Origin: Acidobacteriota bacterium
Lineage (GTDB): Bacteria; Acidobacteriota; Vicinamibacteria; Marinacidobacterales; Marinacidobacteraceae
DNA length: 64,000 bases
Assembly: GCA_022828085.1 (NCBI GenBank)
Contig: JAJEIY010000088.1
Span: 82,400-146,399 of the forward strand
Direction of reading: 5' to 3'
The translations under genes and the position numbers were made by a program. Under the pieces are notes generated by a model. The model was given only the letters and a program-made list of their open reading frames with translations, did not search any database and had not been told where the DNA came from. Of this stretch, positions 38,001 to 46,414 are shown piece after piece; the first letter of the stretch is position 1, and each line of letters opens with the position of its first letter.

Positions 38001-38332
38001 ATGTTGGTGAAGGTCACGGAGACGCCATCACGGAGCAGGTCGTACTTCTCGCGATTGGCGGCGACGATGGATTTCGAGGCGTCGGTGTCGACGAGCTGGC
38101 GCACGGCATCGTCGTAGGCCGCCGCGGGCAGGCCGGGGTTGAGCGCCGTGAGCGCAGCCCGGAGGGGACGCGTCAGCACCACCTCGTGGTCCGCACGGCG
38201 GCCGAGTAGGCTGTCGGGTCCGAAGTCCTCCCGGTTGTAGGCGTACACCGACTTCCAGCCGAGGCGCTCCTCCAGATAATCGGCCGTCGTCCGCTGAGCG
38301 AGATCGTCCTCGGTGAACGGATGCGGCGTCAT
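35093..38332 (-). CDS. hsdR: Type I restriction enzyme, R subunit
   Basis: 1,079 residues, a normal HsdR length. N-terminal nuclease: RRADLVGFVNGLPLLFVECKN gives the Asp and ExK of the PD-(D/E)xK site. Translocase motifs follow: Walker A in TQGAGKSYAM, DEAH in VMTDEAHRTQYG, GFTGTPLF, and motif VI in QAIARANRVNEG. The C-terminal 250 residues are coiled-coil rich, as expected for binding HsdM/HsdS. It cuts DNA after ATP-driven translocation when the target site is unmethylated. The start overlaps the stop of the AlbA/winged-helix ORF (ATGA), so it is translated from the same operon. Confidence 0.94.
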   Translation of the reverse strand: MTPHPFTEDDLAQRTTADYLEERLGWKSVYAYNREDFGPDSLLGRRADHEVVLTRPLRAALTALNPGLPAAAYDDAVRQLVDTDASKSIVAANREKYDLLRDGVSVTFTNIDGKPVTRRLRVFDFETPENNDFLCVRELWIRGDLYRRRADLVGFVNGLPLLFVECKNIHRNLRVAFEQNYSDYRDTIPHLFHHNAIVLFANGESAKIGSVTSKWGHFHEWKRLAEEEPGAVDMETLLKGVCDRRNFLDLFENFILFDDSAGAVRKILARNHQFLGVNRAVEAVRERRRREGRLGVFWHTQGAGKSYAMAFFTRKVHRKLSGAFTFLILTDRADLDSQIYRTFAGCGIADHDGDPCRASSGKHLRKLLGQHKSHVFSLIQKFHEEVGPDGAYSGRDDVIVMTDEAHRTQYGTLALNLREALPNASYLGFTGTPLFKEDEITRQVFGEYVSTYDFQRAVEDGATVPLYYESGGDRLGVTTRDLNEQIAEKLEELEIEDVDVAQKLERQLGSQYHVLTADRRLDQIARDFARHASAGWESGKAMFVCTDKVTCGRMHEKITRYWDERIGQLERKRDRSRDEQEAASLDRQIQWMRETRIAVVVSEEQGEVEAFRRWGLDVLPHRRLLKAGMELPEAMRRRPEFRNIQRMRVEDAFKAEEHPFRVAIVCAMWLTGFDVPCLSTLYLDKPLKAHTLMQAIARANRVNEGKPNGLIVDYCGVLGPLRRALATWAAPSTKAGALPMQPVNEMLAALAETIRTVRSFLDERGAPLDNVLRAAGFERNAAIVACKEAVNQNDESRKRFEVLCREVFRWFRACLRYPRRAQRYRADRDAIHIVYQSLQQDRQRADTGRILRELHRLVDAAVDTREGVGVAGSGAYDLSGLDFERLKKEFERNRAKRTRIQELKQAIETRLRKLLERNPRRLDLQARFDEIVAAYNAEKDRVTIERTFEELLNLVRELDREESRAVREGLDEESLALFDLLRKDRLTGKERARVKEAAVGLLKVVKAEVRRVSQWREKEATRDTVRAAIRDFLWDDATGLPSPRYSDVEVQTRVDDVYRHVFRAYPEVPSPYYEGDAAA

Positions 38333-38781
38333 GGATTCCGAGGCCTGCCCCCGTCAGCCTCGATGGCGGCGAGCAAGGCGCGCCCCCGATCCGTGAGGCG
38401 GTGTTTCGGCTGGTGGTGGTTCGGCTTGTCCGGGACAGTCATTTCAAGCCAGCCCTCGTCGAGCAAGGGGCGAAGCACTTGATTCCTGAACTTGGTGCGA
38501 TCCGTTCTGCCAACAGTCCTCATGAAATCAGTCCAAGGCTTTGATGACAGAGAATTACGAAGGACCACAACTTGGTGCCTACTTGGTTCCAGATTGAGCC
38601 GGTTGTGCCCGCCGATCCCGACGACTTCACCGGCGTCGGATACTCCGAGGAGGATGACCCCGCCGGTCGCGTTCGCGAACGCGCAGATCTCCCGACCCAG
38701 ATCCGAGGGCATCGCCCGCTTGAACTCCGTGCGGGCGCCTTCGCCCGTGGCGAGGAGGTCGGACAGTGGCTCGAACGTCAT
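38329..38781 (-). CDS. Short AlbA_2/winged-helix ORF inside the type I operon, probably internally deleted
   Basis: 150 residues. Residues 1-62 match the AlbA_2 (Schlafen-type) domain: LATGEGARTEFKRAMPSDL, then ICAFANATGGVILLGVSD. Residues 85-150 match the C-terminal winged helix of the same family (RNQVLRPLLDEGWLEMTVPDKPNHHQPKHRLTDRG). Full-length relatives are about 400-500 residues with an ATPase-like middle; here the middle is absent and the join is at about residues 62-84. Both ends overlap neighbours by 4 bases (hsdS stop and hsdR start), so the ORF is embedded in the operon and probably translated. It may be a remnant kept for coupling or a mini-regulator. Confidence 0.7.
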   Translation of the reverse strand: MTFEPLSDLLATGEGARTEFKRAMPSDLGREICAFANATGGVILLGVSDAGEVVGIGGHNRLNLEPSRHQVVVLRNSLSSKPWTDFMRTVGRTDRTKFRNQVLRPLLDEGWLEMTVPDKPNHHQPKHRLTDRGRALLAAIEADGGRPRNP

Positions 38782-39959
38782 ACCGCGATCTCACCGGACA
38801 TCAGGCGCGGAAGAAGCAGGTCGCGGGCATTCGTCAACGCAGAAACGGACCGCTTCAGGCATCGTACTTGGAGGATGATGGTTGAGACCTTGCGTGAGAA
38901 TTCGATTGAGATCTCCTTCCTCGGAACAACGACATCCATTTTCCGAAATCGCCCTTTGCTGATCTCGGGGTACGTCGTACCCCGAGCATTGCTTCGGATC
39001 TCAGGAACCCGATCCATGAGATTGAACAGAAGGTACAGGCGCAGTTCCTCGTCGTGAGGAACGATGTTGATGAATCCCTGATTTGTGCAGGCTTCCCGAT
39101 CCATCATCGCGAAGTAGCCCACGGATGCGCGACTTGTCATCAGGATCGTTTCTGCCGGGACCATCTTGGTGGACGATTCAAGAAGCCCTTTTTCCGTTAT
39201 TTTCCGGGCGGAATCGAGCAACACCAAGCAGTCATTGTTGGTGACATCAGTCGGTACGACCCAAGTAATGTTTCCGTTCCAGTACTCAGATCTCTTGGTC
39301 GATGGGGTACCGCCGCCGGTTGTTTGACAGACCTCGGCGATTCTCTTGCGCTGCCACCCCTCTGGGAGACCATTAGTGATCCGCGTGCCTTGGTAGCCGG
39401 GAAAGCGGAGCCGAGCGAACCACTCGCGGTAGAGCTCCCTCGCCAGCTGCTCCAGCAGCGCAGTTCGCCGCCGGTTGTTTTCGATCTGGTCGTCGTATCG
39501 AGAGAGTAGAGATGCGATCTCCTTCTGTTCGTCGACATCCACAGTCACCCGGACCGGCTGGACGTGGAGGTCGTTGCGGTTCACTCCGGGAACCGCGGCT
39601 TTGTCGCTGCTCGGAGTTGTCAGGACCGTACGGAGGAAGTAAGCCGCGAACTGCGGGTCGTTGCCCTTGAAGTCCCGGACGTAGAGCGAGGTGTTCAGAG
39701 GCCAAAAGTCGTTCGGCACGAAAAACACCTGCCCCAAGGTTCCGTATCGCCCCGTCACGACACCGGGTCCCCTGACCTTAGCGGTGTCGTGCCGACCCGT
39801 GATTCCTGAAGAAGAAACGACGGGAACGACTCCGGGAACGCGCTTTGACGCTGGAAGGTCGTAGCCCCTCTTCAAGGTAAGGAAGTCACCAAGGGGAAGT
39901 CGCCGCCAGTGCGACGCCCTGCCGCTCGGTTCACGGTTCGTCCGGAGCGATGTATTCAC
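38778..39959 (-). CDS. hsdS: Type I restriction enzyme, specificity subunit
   Basis: 393 residues with two target-recognition domains. The first runs to about residue 165 (RLPLGDFLTLKRGYDLP, SSSGITGRHD, YFLRTVL) followed by the conserved helix EQKEIASLLSRYDDQIENNRRRTALLEQLARELYREWF. The second runs from GLPEGWQRKRIAEVCQTTGGGTPSTKRSEYW to KVSTIILQ, with a closing helix ending RLMSGEIAV. It sets the bipartite DNA target and docks HsdM and HsdR. The target sequence cannot be inferred here. There is a 109-base gap to hsdM with no gene seen. Confidence 0.93.
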   Translation of the reverse strand: MNTSLRTNREPSGRASHWRRLPLGDFLTLKRGYDLPASKRVPGVVPVVSSSGITGRHDTAKVRGPGVVTGRYGTLGQVFFVPNDFWPLNTSLYVRDFKGNDPQFAAYFLRTVLTTPSSDKAAVPGVNRNDLHVQPVRVTVDVDEQKEIASLLSRYDDQIENNRRRTALLEQLARELYREWFARLRFPGYQGTRITNGLPEGWQRKRIAEVCQTTGGGTPSTKRSEYWNGNITWVVPTDVTNNDCLVLLDSARKITEKGLLESSTKMVPAETILMTSRASVGYFAMMDREACTNQGFINIVPHDEELRLYLLFNLMDRVPEIRSNARGTTYPEISKGRFRKMDVVVPRKEISIEFSRKVSTIILQVRCLKRSVSALTNARDLLLPRLMSGEIAV

Positions 39960-40068
39960 GGACTCAGTTCACATAGCTCTGCTGGATCGTTGCGGGCAGC
40001 CGAACTGCCTCGGCGCTCAGACCACGCCGTAGCGAACGCGCCGCGGCACCCCATGAGCTCGCGTGCCG

Positions 40069-42078
40069 TCACAGCTCCAGCGCCTCGAAGTTCCGCTTGA
40101 TGGTCGCCGCGAGGCGGACAGACTCGGCGTTGAGCTCATCGAGTTCCGAGTGGATGGCCCGCATGGTCTGCTCGAAGTCGAAATCCTCGTCTTCCTCCTC
40201 CGGCGCGACGCCGACATAACGTCCCGGCGTCAAGCTCCAGTCGTTCGCGGCCAGTTCGTCATGGCCCACGAGCTTCAGGAGCCCTTCGACATCGCGCAGG
40301 ATCGCGTCCGGGAACCGCTCCTGTAGCCAGCGCGCCTGCCGCCAGAAGTAGGAGGACGCCTGCAGATGCTTCACCGCGTCGCTTCGCGCTTCGGCGGCCG
40401 CCCTGACCGTTCCGCGGCCGTCCCTACGACCCTCGGCCACCCGTGACAGCAGCCGGTGAAGATGTTCGCTTGCGCGCATCAGGTCGCGCCCCGCTTCCGC
40501 CAATGGCCGGGCGCGGTCAGCGAACGAGGTCAGAGAGGCGTTGTCCCGGCGGGATCCGTCCCAGACAGCGCGGAGAGCACGGGCCTCCGACTCGAACGGG
40601 TGCACGTCCTCCGCGAACGCCTTCCGGGCGCTCTCGAATTCGGTGAGGTCCTTGGAGGGTTCGCCATCGGTGCCCGCCGCGTCCAATGCCGCGACGAAGC
40701 GCCGGACCGGCGCTGCCGCTTCGTCGGCAGCTCCGACCATCCGTTCGAGGTACTCGGCCACGAGGCCGAGGAAGCGTTCGTTCTCGCCCCGGTAGAGCCA
40801 GACGACGGCCAGGAGATTCTGCTGTTGCTCCGGGGTGAAGTCGTAGATCTTGCGCGTGACCTTCCGATACACGCCGCGCGCGTCCAGCATCAGCACCTTG
40901 TCGCGGCGGTTCGCCGGCTTTGCCCGGTCGAGGAACCACAGCTCGCACGGTACGGTCCGGATGTAGAAGAAGTTCGAGCGGATGGCGACCATCACGTCCA
41001 CGTTGCCCGTCTCGATGAGCTTGCGCCGTACGGCCGCCTCCGCGCCGCTCGCGCTCGACGCCTGCGACGACATCACGAACCCCGCCCGTCCTGTCAGATT
41101 CAGATAGCTGTAGAAGTAGCTGATCCAGACGTAGTTGCCGTTGCTGACCCGGTCTTTCTGGTTGACGCTGGGAAGGCCGAACGGCAGGCGCGGGTCCCTT
41201 CTGACCTTCTCCGCGTCAATCTCGTCCACGTTGAACGGAGGGTTGGCCATCACGTAGTCGGCCTTGCCGAGGAGTTCGTGGGGATCCTCGTAGTAGGTGA
41301 TGGCCTGTCGGATGTCGCCTTCGAGGCCGTGGACCGCCAGATTCATGCGCGCGAGCCGGATCGTGGTGTCGTTCTTCTCGATGCCGCGAAACGTCAACCG
41401 CTCCATGGGACTCCCGCCGCGCTCGGTCACGGTGCGGGCGCTCTGGACGAACATGCCGCCGGAGCCGCTCGCCGGATCGAGGACGACCCCCCGGTCCGGC
41501 TCCAGCACGTGCGCGATGAAGGAAACGAGGGACACCGGGGTGAAGAACTCCCCGTTGTCGTGGGCCTTCTGGTCCGCGAACCGGGTCAGGAAGTACTCGT
41601 AGATGCGCCCGAACACATCCCCGGACAACCGCTTCAGTTCGTCGGGATTCAGCGTCCGCAGCAGGTCTCCGAGGACATCATTGTCGAGCTTCCGGTATTC
41701 CTCCTTCGGCAGCGCTCCACGCAGGCTCTCGTAGTCGCACTCGATCGACTCCATCGCCCCGATGATTGCGGCGGCCCGGTCCGCTCCGTCCGGCAACGCC
41801 ACTAGGTGGTCGAACTGCGCTTCCGGGCGGAGGAAGATGGCGTTCCGCCGCGAGAAGTCGTCCTTGCCAGGCGGGCGCCGCCGGCCGCTACGGCTCGGCA
41901 GAGCGGTCTCCACCTCCGGCTTGACCGCGGAGTACCGGCTGTAGGCGTGCCGGAGGAAGACCAGTCCCATCACCGGCAGGAAGTACTCGTTGCTCGCGAG
42001 CCCGGAGTTCGCCCGCAGCGTGTCCGCCGCCGACCAGAGGCGCCGCTCGATCGCCTCGATGTGTTCCAGCTGGACCAT
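40069..42078 (-). CDS. hsdM: Type I DNA N6-adenine methyltransferase subunit
   Basis: 669 residues. N-terminal helical domain (IERRLWSAADTLRANSGLASNEYFLPVMGLVFLRHA), SAM-binding motif I in VLDPASGSGGMF and catalytic NPPF in ADYVMANPPFNVDE, as in N6-adenine methylases. HDNGEFFTPVSLVSFI is the usual entry to the methylase core. The C-terminal 250 residues are longer than in the shortest HsdM proteins and strongly charged (APEEEDEDFDF), followed by a closing coiled coil. It starts 10 bases after the stop of the large HTH protein, so they are probably co-transcribed. Confidence 0.94.
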   Translation of the reverse strand: MVQLEHIEAIERRLWSAADTLRANSGLASNEYFLPVMGLVFLRHAYSRYSAVKPEVETALPSRSGRRRPPGKDDFSRRNAIFLRPEAQFDHLVALPDGADRAAAIIGAMESIECDYESLRGALPKEEYRKLDNDVLGDLLRTLNPDELKRLSGDVFGRIYEYFLTRFADQKAHDNGEFFTPVSLVSFIAHVLEPDRGVVLDPASGSGGMFVQSARTVTERGGSPMERLTFRGIEKNDTTIRLARMNLAVHGLEGDIRQAITYYEDPHELLGKADYVMANPPFNVDEIDAEKVRRDPRLPFGLPSVNQKDRVSNGNYVWISYFYSYLNLTGRAGFVMSSQASSASGAEAAVRRKLIETGNVDVMVAIRSNFFYIRTVPCELWFLDRAKPANRRDKVLMLDARGVYRKVTRKIYDFTPEQQQNLLAVVWLYRGENERFLGLVAEYLERMVGAADEAAAPVRRFVAALDAAGTDGEPSKDLTEFESARKAFAEDVHPFESEARALRAVWDGSRRDNASLTSFADRARPLAEAGRDLMRASEHLHRLLSRVAEGRRDGRGTVRAAAEARSDAVKHLQASSYFWRQARWLQERFPDAILRDVEGLLKLVGHDELAANDWSLTPGRYVGVAPEEEDEDFDFEQTMRAIHSELDELNAESVRLAATIKRNFEALEL

Positions 42079-42088
42079 GCCGTCGGTT

Positions 42089-45000
42089 CTATCCCACGCC
42101 CCGAACTTCGAGTTCTGCGCGCGTATCCATAGTCACTGCGTGATCGTCGTAGTGTTCTGCGATCTCGCGCAACGCGCGCGCCACGAACGGGAATTCGAAC
42201 GCGACCGACGCAGCCCAGGCTCGATAGCGCGCCGCGAGACTTCTTTCCTGGAGTCCGCCTTCTTCCAGACCGCGTGTCCAGACGCCCCGCCGGTCCAAAC
42301 CACCGGCAACAAACCCAATCATGACATCCTTCGTTGCGATCTCCTCGAGCACCTCACAGACCTCTTGGCGCGGCCATCTGCCGGACTCATCCACCGACGC
42401 TTTCGCAAGTAGCCTCCCGATTCGCTGGTCTCCGACCTCGGTTCGCCCTAAGTGACGGAGCGCGGAGCGCGCCTCTCCAGTCCATGTCTTGAGAGGTTCC
42501 AGAGAGACTGCACCTACCTCGTCCGTACCGGGGACCTTTTCGAACCACTCGAGAATCTGGAGGGCGAATCGCGCCAGCTCGCGCCTTCTCTCCTCCTCGC
42601 CCAATCGGAGTTCAGGTGGATCCTCTTTGCCGTCGGATCGCCCAAAGAAACGCGCGACTGCTTCAACGAAGATTTCCGGCGATGCCGCCATACGGCGGGC
42701 CAAGCTCGACATTCGATACGTACGGTGCTGAAGTGAGTTGAAGAATCTCAGCTCCAGAGCCGCTTTCTCGTCGTCCGGTACGTCGGACCTCCGATCCAGA
42801 GATTCAAACGCGCGCGGGAGCTCTTGAGCGATCACCTGAGACTCCGCCTGCGAACCTTCATCGTGGCCGATGGCGTTCAGCAAGCGCAGCAGTAGCGACG
42901 AGTGGACATGATCCCAGTTGGCGGTGACCACACAAAAGGCCGCGTGCGGCCGATTTGCCTGGAGGAGTCGGTCGATCAGCTCGTTCTTCTGCTCGCGGGA
43001 ATGATGCTCCCGGTCCGGACGAAAGTCGCGCCAGTACTGCGACCGAATGTCCTCGGTGGTCTTGTCCAGGAGCGGCACTGCGTGCCGGTACGGCAGGCAT
43101 TGCAGGAAACGGTGGCCGTCTCCGACACGACCGGCCTCGGAGAAGTGTTCCCACAGAGCCTGGACGGCCGACTCTTCCTGCCTCCACAGGAAAGCGCTCA
43201 GACAGACCCTGTAGCGGTCGCCTGTACCCGAAGCCGCCTGGTCCAAGAGATGATCGACGAAGGACTGCCTCTCACCACGCTGCTGCAGTATCTCTGCCAA
43301 GATGTTCCCGATTGCGTGATGGGCTTCAGTGGACTGCACCAGACTGAGGATGCCGTCCATTCCGGAGGCTTCCCAGATGCGGCGCAGAGCTGCCAGCCGT
43401 CGTTTCCGAACCGCTCGTTCCGCTTCGTCAAAGTCGGAGTCAGGGTGAGTGTCGCAGTACTCATGAATGGGGGCCCATTCCGACCTGAAGAGCCACCGGC
43501 TGCCAGCCAGATGATCGCCCCGATCGAGCCGCTTCAGGATCGGCGCGAGCTCGGCACGGAGAGCGGCATGCTGGGACTTCAAGAGACGCCGCATTCCCCG
43601 GACGCGATCAGCGAGCGTGGCCGCAGCACCTTCCGGCGGTGAGGACGCCTCCCATTTCTCGATGAGCTGTACGACGCGGCGGCGATGTGCAGGCTCCAAT
43701 CGGGGAAAAATGCGTATCAGACCGGCGAGGGTTTGCTGGTCGTGCCGGGGCCAGTCGAAGCAGGTATCTCGGGCAGAGCGAATGAAGCGTTCGGCTTCAT
43801 CAGAAGGAACGACGTTCTGATAAGCGGATGCATCTCCCCGCCACACTGGGCGGTGCGAGCACTGGGGAGCACCGAAGTCTGGATGCCACTTCTCCCCAAG
43901 GGCAACGGACCACCCAATTTCCGGATAGCGTCGAGTCAGCATTCGCAGCATTCCGAGGCGATCAGCGAGCGAAGCCGTGGTCTGAGGGTTGTACGGATCG
44001 AAAAGTGCCGCCAGGCTGTACCGGGGCTTGTGCACCCAGTTATCGTCAGTCTCGACCTCGCTGAGGCGGCCCAGGATGTTCACGACACGCGGGAAATGGT
44101 CAGGTTCCCAAGCAAGGCGTTCCAGTGCCCAGAGGAGACTCGCTCGTGGGCAGCCACCCGTGAGCAAGTCGGAATCGACCGGCTTCATCAGAGCCAAGGC
44201 GGCAGAGTGCTCCGACTTCAGATCGGCCTCGATGCACTCCAGGAACGCTTCCGGTACCGCTTCGGCCAAGTCCGGGAGGTCCGCGTCGCACGAACGGAGC
44301 CGTTCCAAATCGAGGGGCTCCAGAAGGTGGTGAAACACCGATTTGACGTCCTCGCGAGTACGGAGTCCGAGCCTGCAATCCAGATATCGCGCCCCATACA
44401 GCGCCAAGAGAACCAGACTCTCTCGGAGTCCTTGCCGCAGAGCAGCGGAGTGTTTCCTGGCCTCGCCGTAAACGCCGGCCATCCACTGTTCCCCTTCCGG
44501 AAGGTCGAGTGCTGGATCTCGTTCGGAAAGGACGTCTTGGGCAACCTCAAAGAAGCGACCCAGAAGTCCCGGGGTCCAATAGGAGACCGTGGCGAAGAAA
44601 GAGTCCAGCCGGGACACCACGCCCCGGTACTCCCCCTTGGACCAGACCGGAGGATCGTCCTCCACTAACTGCGCAGCCACATTGGCCTCGACGCTTTCGT
44701 GGTCACAACCCGCGAGGCGGGCTACGACTTTGCGGTCCGCTTCAGAAGCCGTGTTCCAGGCGCCAGCGAGGGAGAGTGCCGATAGTAGCTTGGCCGTCTC
44801 GGCGCCCGCCCATTCGGGTTGCGACACCTCAGGCAGGAGGCGTCTTCGCAGGACCGTCGGCGAGCGACCCGAGTCGCGTTCCAGCCTCACGGTTTGATCG
44901 TGAGGAATGCCCATCTCCGTAAGCGCCGCGAAGAACTCCTTGACACCCAGACGTTCCAACGTGATGTCAGGCTCTCTCTCTAGGGCCGTAACCCTGTTCC

Positions 45001-46156
45001 GCGGCACAGGGACCACACAGCGCAGCACCTTCGGGCCGGTCTGGAACACCTGTGCGGCTTCACGGGTCGCAGCGATGGCGACGAAGGCTTTCGGAGTACT
45101 GGAGGCGAGACGCTCGGCCGCTGCCGCAGTCTCGAAGACGATCCCGCGGTGCGAGAGTTCATGGTCATCGGGGAGCGTGTTCATGAGACAGGCCATGAAG
45201 GCGATGGCCTCGGCGCGGGAGTCTGCGGCAATCGTGAATCTCCGCCCGGAAGGTTCTTCCAACCACTCCCGGAACGTATCCGAGTGTTCTTCGGCACCCC
45301 GGTCGAACAACGCGGTTGGGAGCGCCGGGTCGGTGGCGTCAGCCCAATCGCTCCAATACCGATCTAGAGACACAAACCCGTGCACCGGCTGGCCGAGCTG
45401 TTCAGCGAACCAGATCTGGGCCGGGACGCACTGCTCCATCCACTGTTCCAGATCGTCCGCATCGTAGGCGCGCACGTCCTTCCAGAGGCGGAGGCTCCTT
45501 CGATCGGCTGCCCATTTCTTCTTGCCGGGCCACATTCGGGGGGTCACGAAGACAAACGTGAGGCGTCTCTTTTGGGCGTCCGGAATCCCCAAACGAGCGT
45601 CAAAATCATCGTTCGCCTTCTTCACCGGATTGTTGGAACACCCGAACTCCCAGCCTGACTCCCCATCCGGGATCCACGCGGTCGGTGCTGTAGTCGCGAT
45701 CCAACCGTCCCAATCTGGCCGCTCGGCGCTGTCGTGGCCTGGGAAATCCACCCGCCAAATCCCGGTTCCGGTGCCGTGGATCAGTTTCCGCAGCAGCACA
45801 GCAAGGTGCTGGCGAGCCTCGAGGCGGTCCGCCCAGTCTGCGATCTGCCCTGCCTTGATCGTCGTCACGGATGGAGCGAACGACGGTCCGGCCACCGGCT
45901 GGCGGCCGCGCGCGGTCGCCGCGGCGTCATAGCGGGCCTGCAGATCTAGCAGCGCCGCTGCGTCCGCGCCAAACGCCCGTTCCAGTCGGCGAGCCATTTG
46001 CTGGCTGAGAGCCGCCCGGCCGTTAAGGAAGTTCGAAAGCGCCGGACGACCCACCCCCAACCGCCGTGCAGCCTCGGTTACCGTCATCTCGGACGGCAGA
46101 ACCTCCTCGCGGACATATCTCCCGGGATGGAGGGGGCGGCTGGCTGGTGTTGACAT
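42089..46156 (-). CDS. Large putative defence protein: HigA-like HTH, PD-(D/E)xK-like domain, long helical region
   Basis: 1,355 residues from the ATG at 46156, chosen because a TATAAT box lies only 20 bases upstream and HigA-type proteins begin this way (RPLHPGRYVREEVL). Residues 10-75 are a HigA/XRE HTH (MTVTEAARRLGVGRPALSNFLN). Residues 100-260 resemble a PD-(D/E)xK nuclease: PDWDGW, then ESGWEFGCSNN and KKANDDF, then FVFVTPRMW, LWKDVRAYDADDLEQW. From residue 260 on the protein is long and helical, with a pattern like STAND or sensor proteins (RLERDSGRSPTVLRRRLL), but I found no Walker A. It heads the operon with hsdM. The nuclease and sensor roles are inferred; no experimental family is recognised. 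Confidence 0.7.
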   Translation of the reverse strand: MSTPASRPLHPGRYVREEVLPSEMTVTEAARRLGVGRPALSNFLNGRAALSQQMARRLERAFGADAAALLDLQARYDAAATARGRQPVAGPSFAPSVTTIKAGQIADWADRLEARQHLAVLLRKLIHGTGTGIWRVDFPGHDSAERPDWDGWIATTAPTAWIPDGESGWEFGCSNNPVKKANDDFDARLGIPDAQKRRLTFVFVTPRMWPGKKKWAADRRSLRLWKDVRAYDADDLEQWMEQCVPAQIWFAEQLGQPVHGFVSLDRYWSDWADATDPALPTALFDRGAEEHSDTFREWLEEPSGRRFTIAADSRAEAIAFMACLMNTLPDDHELSHRGIVFETAAAAERLASSTPKAFVAIAATREAAQVFQTGPKVLRCVVPVPRNRVTALEREPDITLERLGVKEFFAALTEMGIPHDQTVRLERDSGRSPTVLRRRLLPEVSQPEWAGAETAKLLSALSLAGAWNTASEADRKVVARLAGCDHESVEANVAAQLVEDDPPVWSKGEYRGVVSRLDSFFATVSYWTPGLLGRFFEVAQDVLSERDPALDLPEGEQWMAGVYGEARKHSAALRQGLRESLVLLALYGARYLDCRLGLRTREDVKSVFHHLLEPLDLERLRSCDADLPDLAEAVPEAFLECIEADLKSEHSAALALMKPVDSDLLTGGCPRASLLWALERLAWEPDHFPRVVNILGRLSEVETDDNWVHKPRYSLAALFDPYNPQTTASLADRLGMLRMLTRRYPEIGWSVALGEKWHPDFGAPQCSHRPVWRGDASAYQNVVPSDEAERFIRSARDTCFDWPRHDQQTLAGLIRIFPRLEPAHRRRVVQLIEKWEASSPPEGAAATLADRVRGMRRLLKSQHAALRAELAPILKRLDRGDHLAGSRWLFRSEWAPIHEYCDTHPDSDFDEAERAVRKRRLAALRRIWEASGMDGILSLVQSTEAHHAIGNILAEILQQRGERQSFVDHLLDQAASGTGDRYRVCLSAFLWRQEESAVQALWEHFSEAGRVGDGHRFLQCLPYRHAVPLLDKTTEDIRSQYWRDFRPDREHHSREQKNELIDRLLQANRPHAAFCVVTANWDHVHSSLLLRLLNAIGHDEGSQAESQVIAQELPRAFESLDRRSDVPDDEKAALELRFFNSLQHRTYRMSSLARRMAASPEIFVEAVARFFGRSDGKEDPPELRLGEEERRRELARFALQILEWFEKVPGTDEVGAVSLEPLKTWTGEARSALRHLGRTEVGDQRIGRLLAKASVDESGRWPRQEVCEVLEEIATKDVMIGFVAGGLDRRGVWTRGLEEGGLQERSLAARYRAWAASVAFEFPFVARALREIAEHYDDHAVTMDTRAELEVRGVG

Positions 46157-46175
46157 GGAGTGTGGTTGCAGGAGC

Positions 46176-46181
46176 ATTATA
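46176..46181 (-). promoter_or_regulatory. -10 box and operator-like palindrome upstream of the large HTH gene
   Basis: A perfect TATAAT on the minus strand. The -35 region at 17-18 bases is weak (GTGTAT). The promoter overlaps an imperfect palindrome: TATATCGTGTAGC on one arm against GCGACAGAATACA on the other, matching at 9 of 13 positions (about 46178-46203). This arrangement suits autorepression by the HigA-like HTH. The leader to the ATG at 46156 would be very short and shows no clear ribosome-binding site. Confidence 0.55.
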
Positions 46182-46204
46182 TCGTGTAGCGCGACAGAAT
46201 ACAC

Positions 46205-46414
46205 ACACTAGGACGGTAGGGCTTTCGGCATTTCCCGCCGGTCGCTGCGCTTAGTGACTCTCGATCTTCGACCGCAGTCCGGCTCAGTGCAGTCGGCGAC
46301 TCTCCCGCAGCCGCCAGAGAGCTTCGGAGTCCGTGAGGTCGACGTTGCGGTTCGCGACGTTGAGCGGGGTCATGCGGTCGGTGTCACCGTCGCCTCCCTG
46401 CTGAACCGGTTGAG
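46205..46414. other. Spacer upstream of the large HTH gene; no toxin gene found
   Basis: A HigA-type gene is usually paired with higB upstream. Neither strand here encodes a HigB-like protein. The short frames that exist do not resemble known families. The frame of the broken gene at 46415 stays open through much of this interval without a start codon. Confidence 0.5.

Noticed and set aside
46205..46414. HigB toxin partner for the HigA-like HTH
   Set aside because: No frame on either strand shows the RelE/HigB fold pattern.
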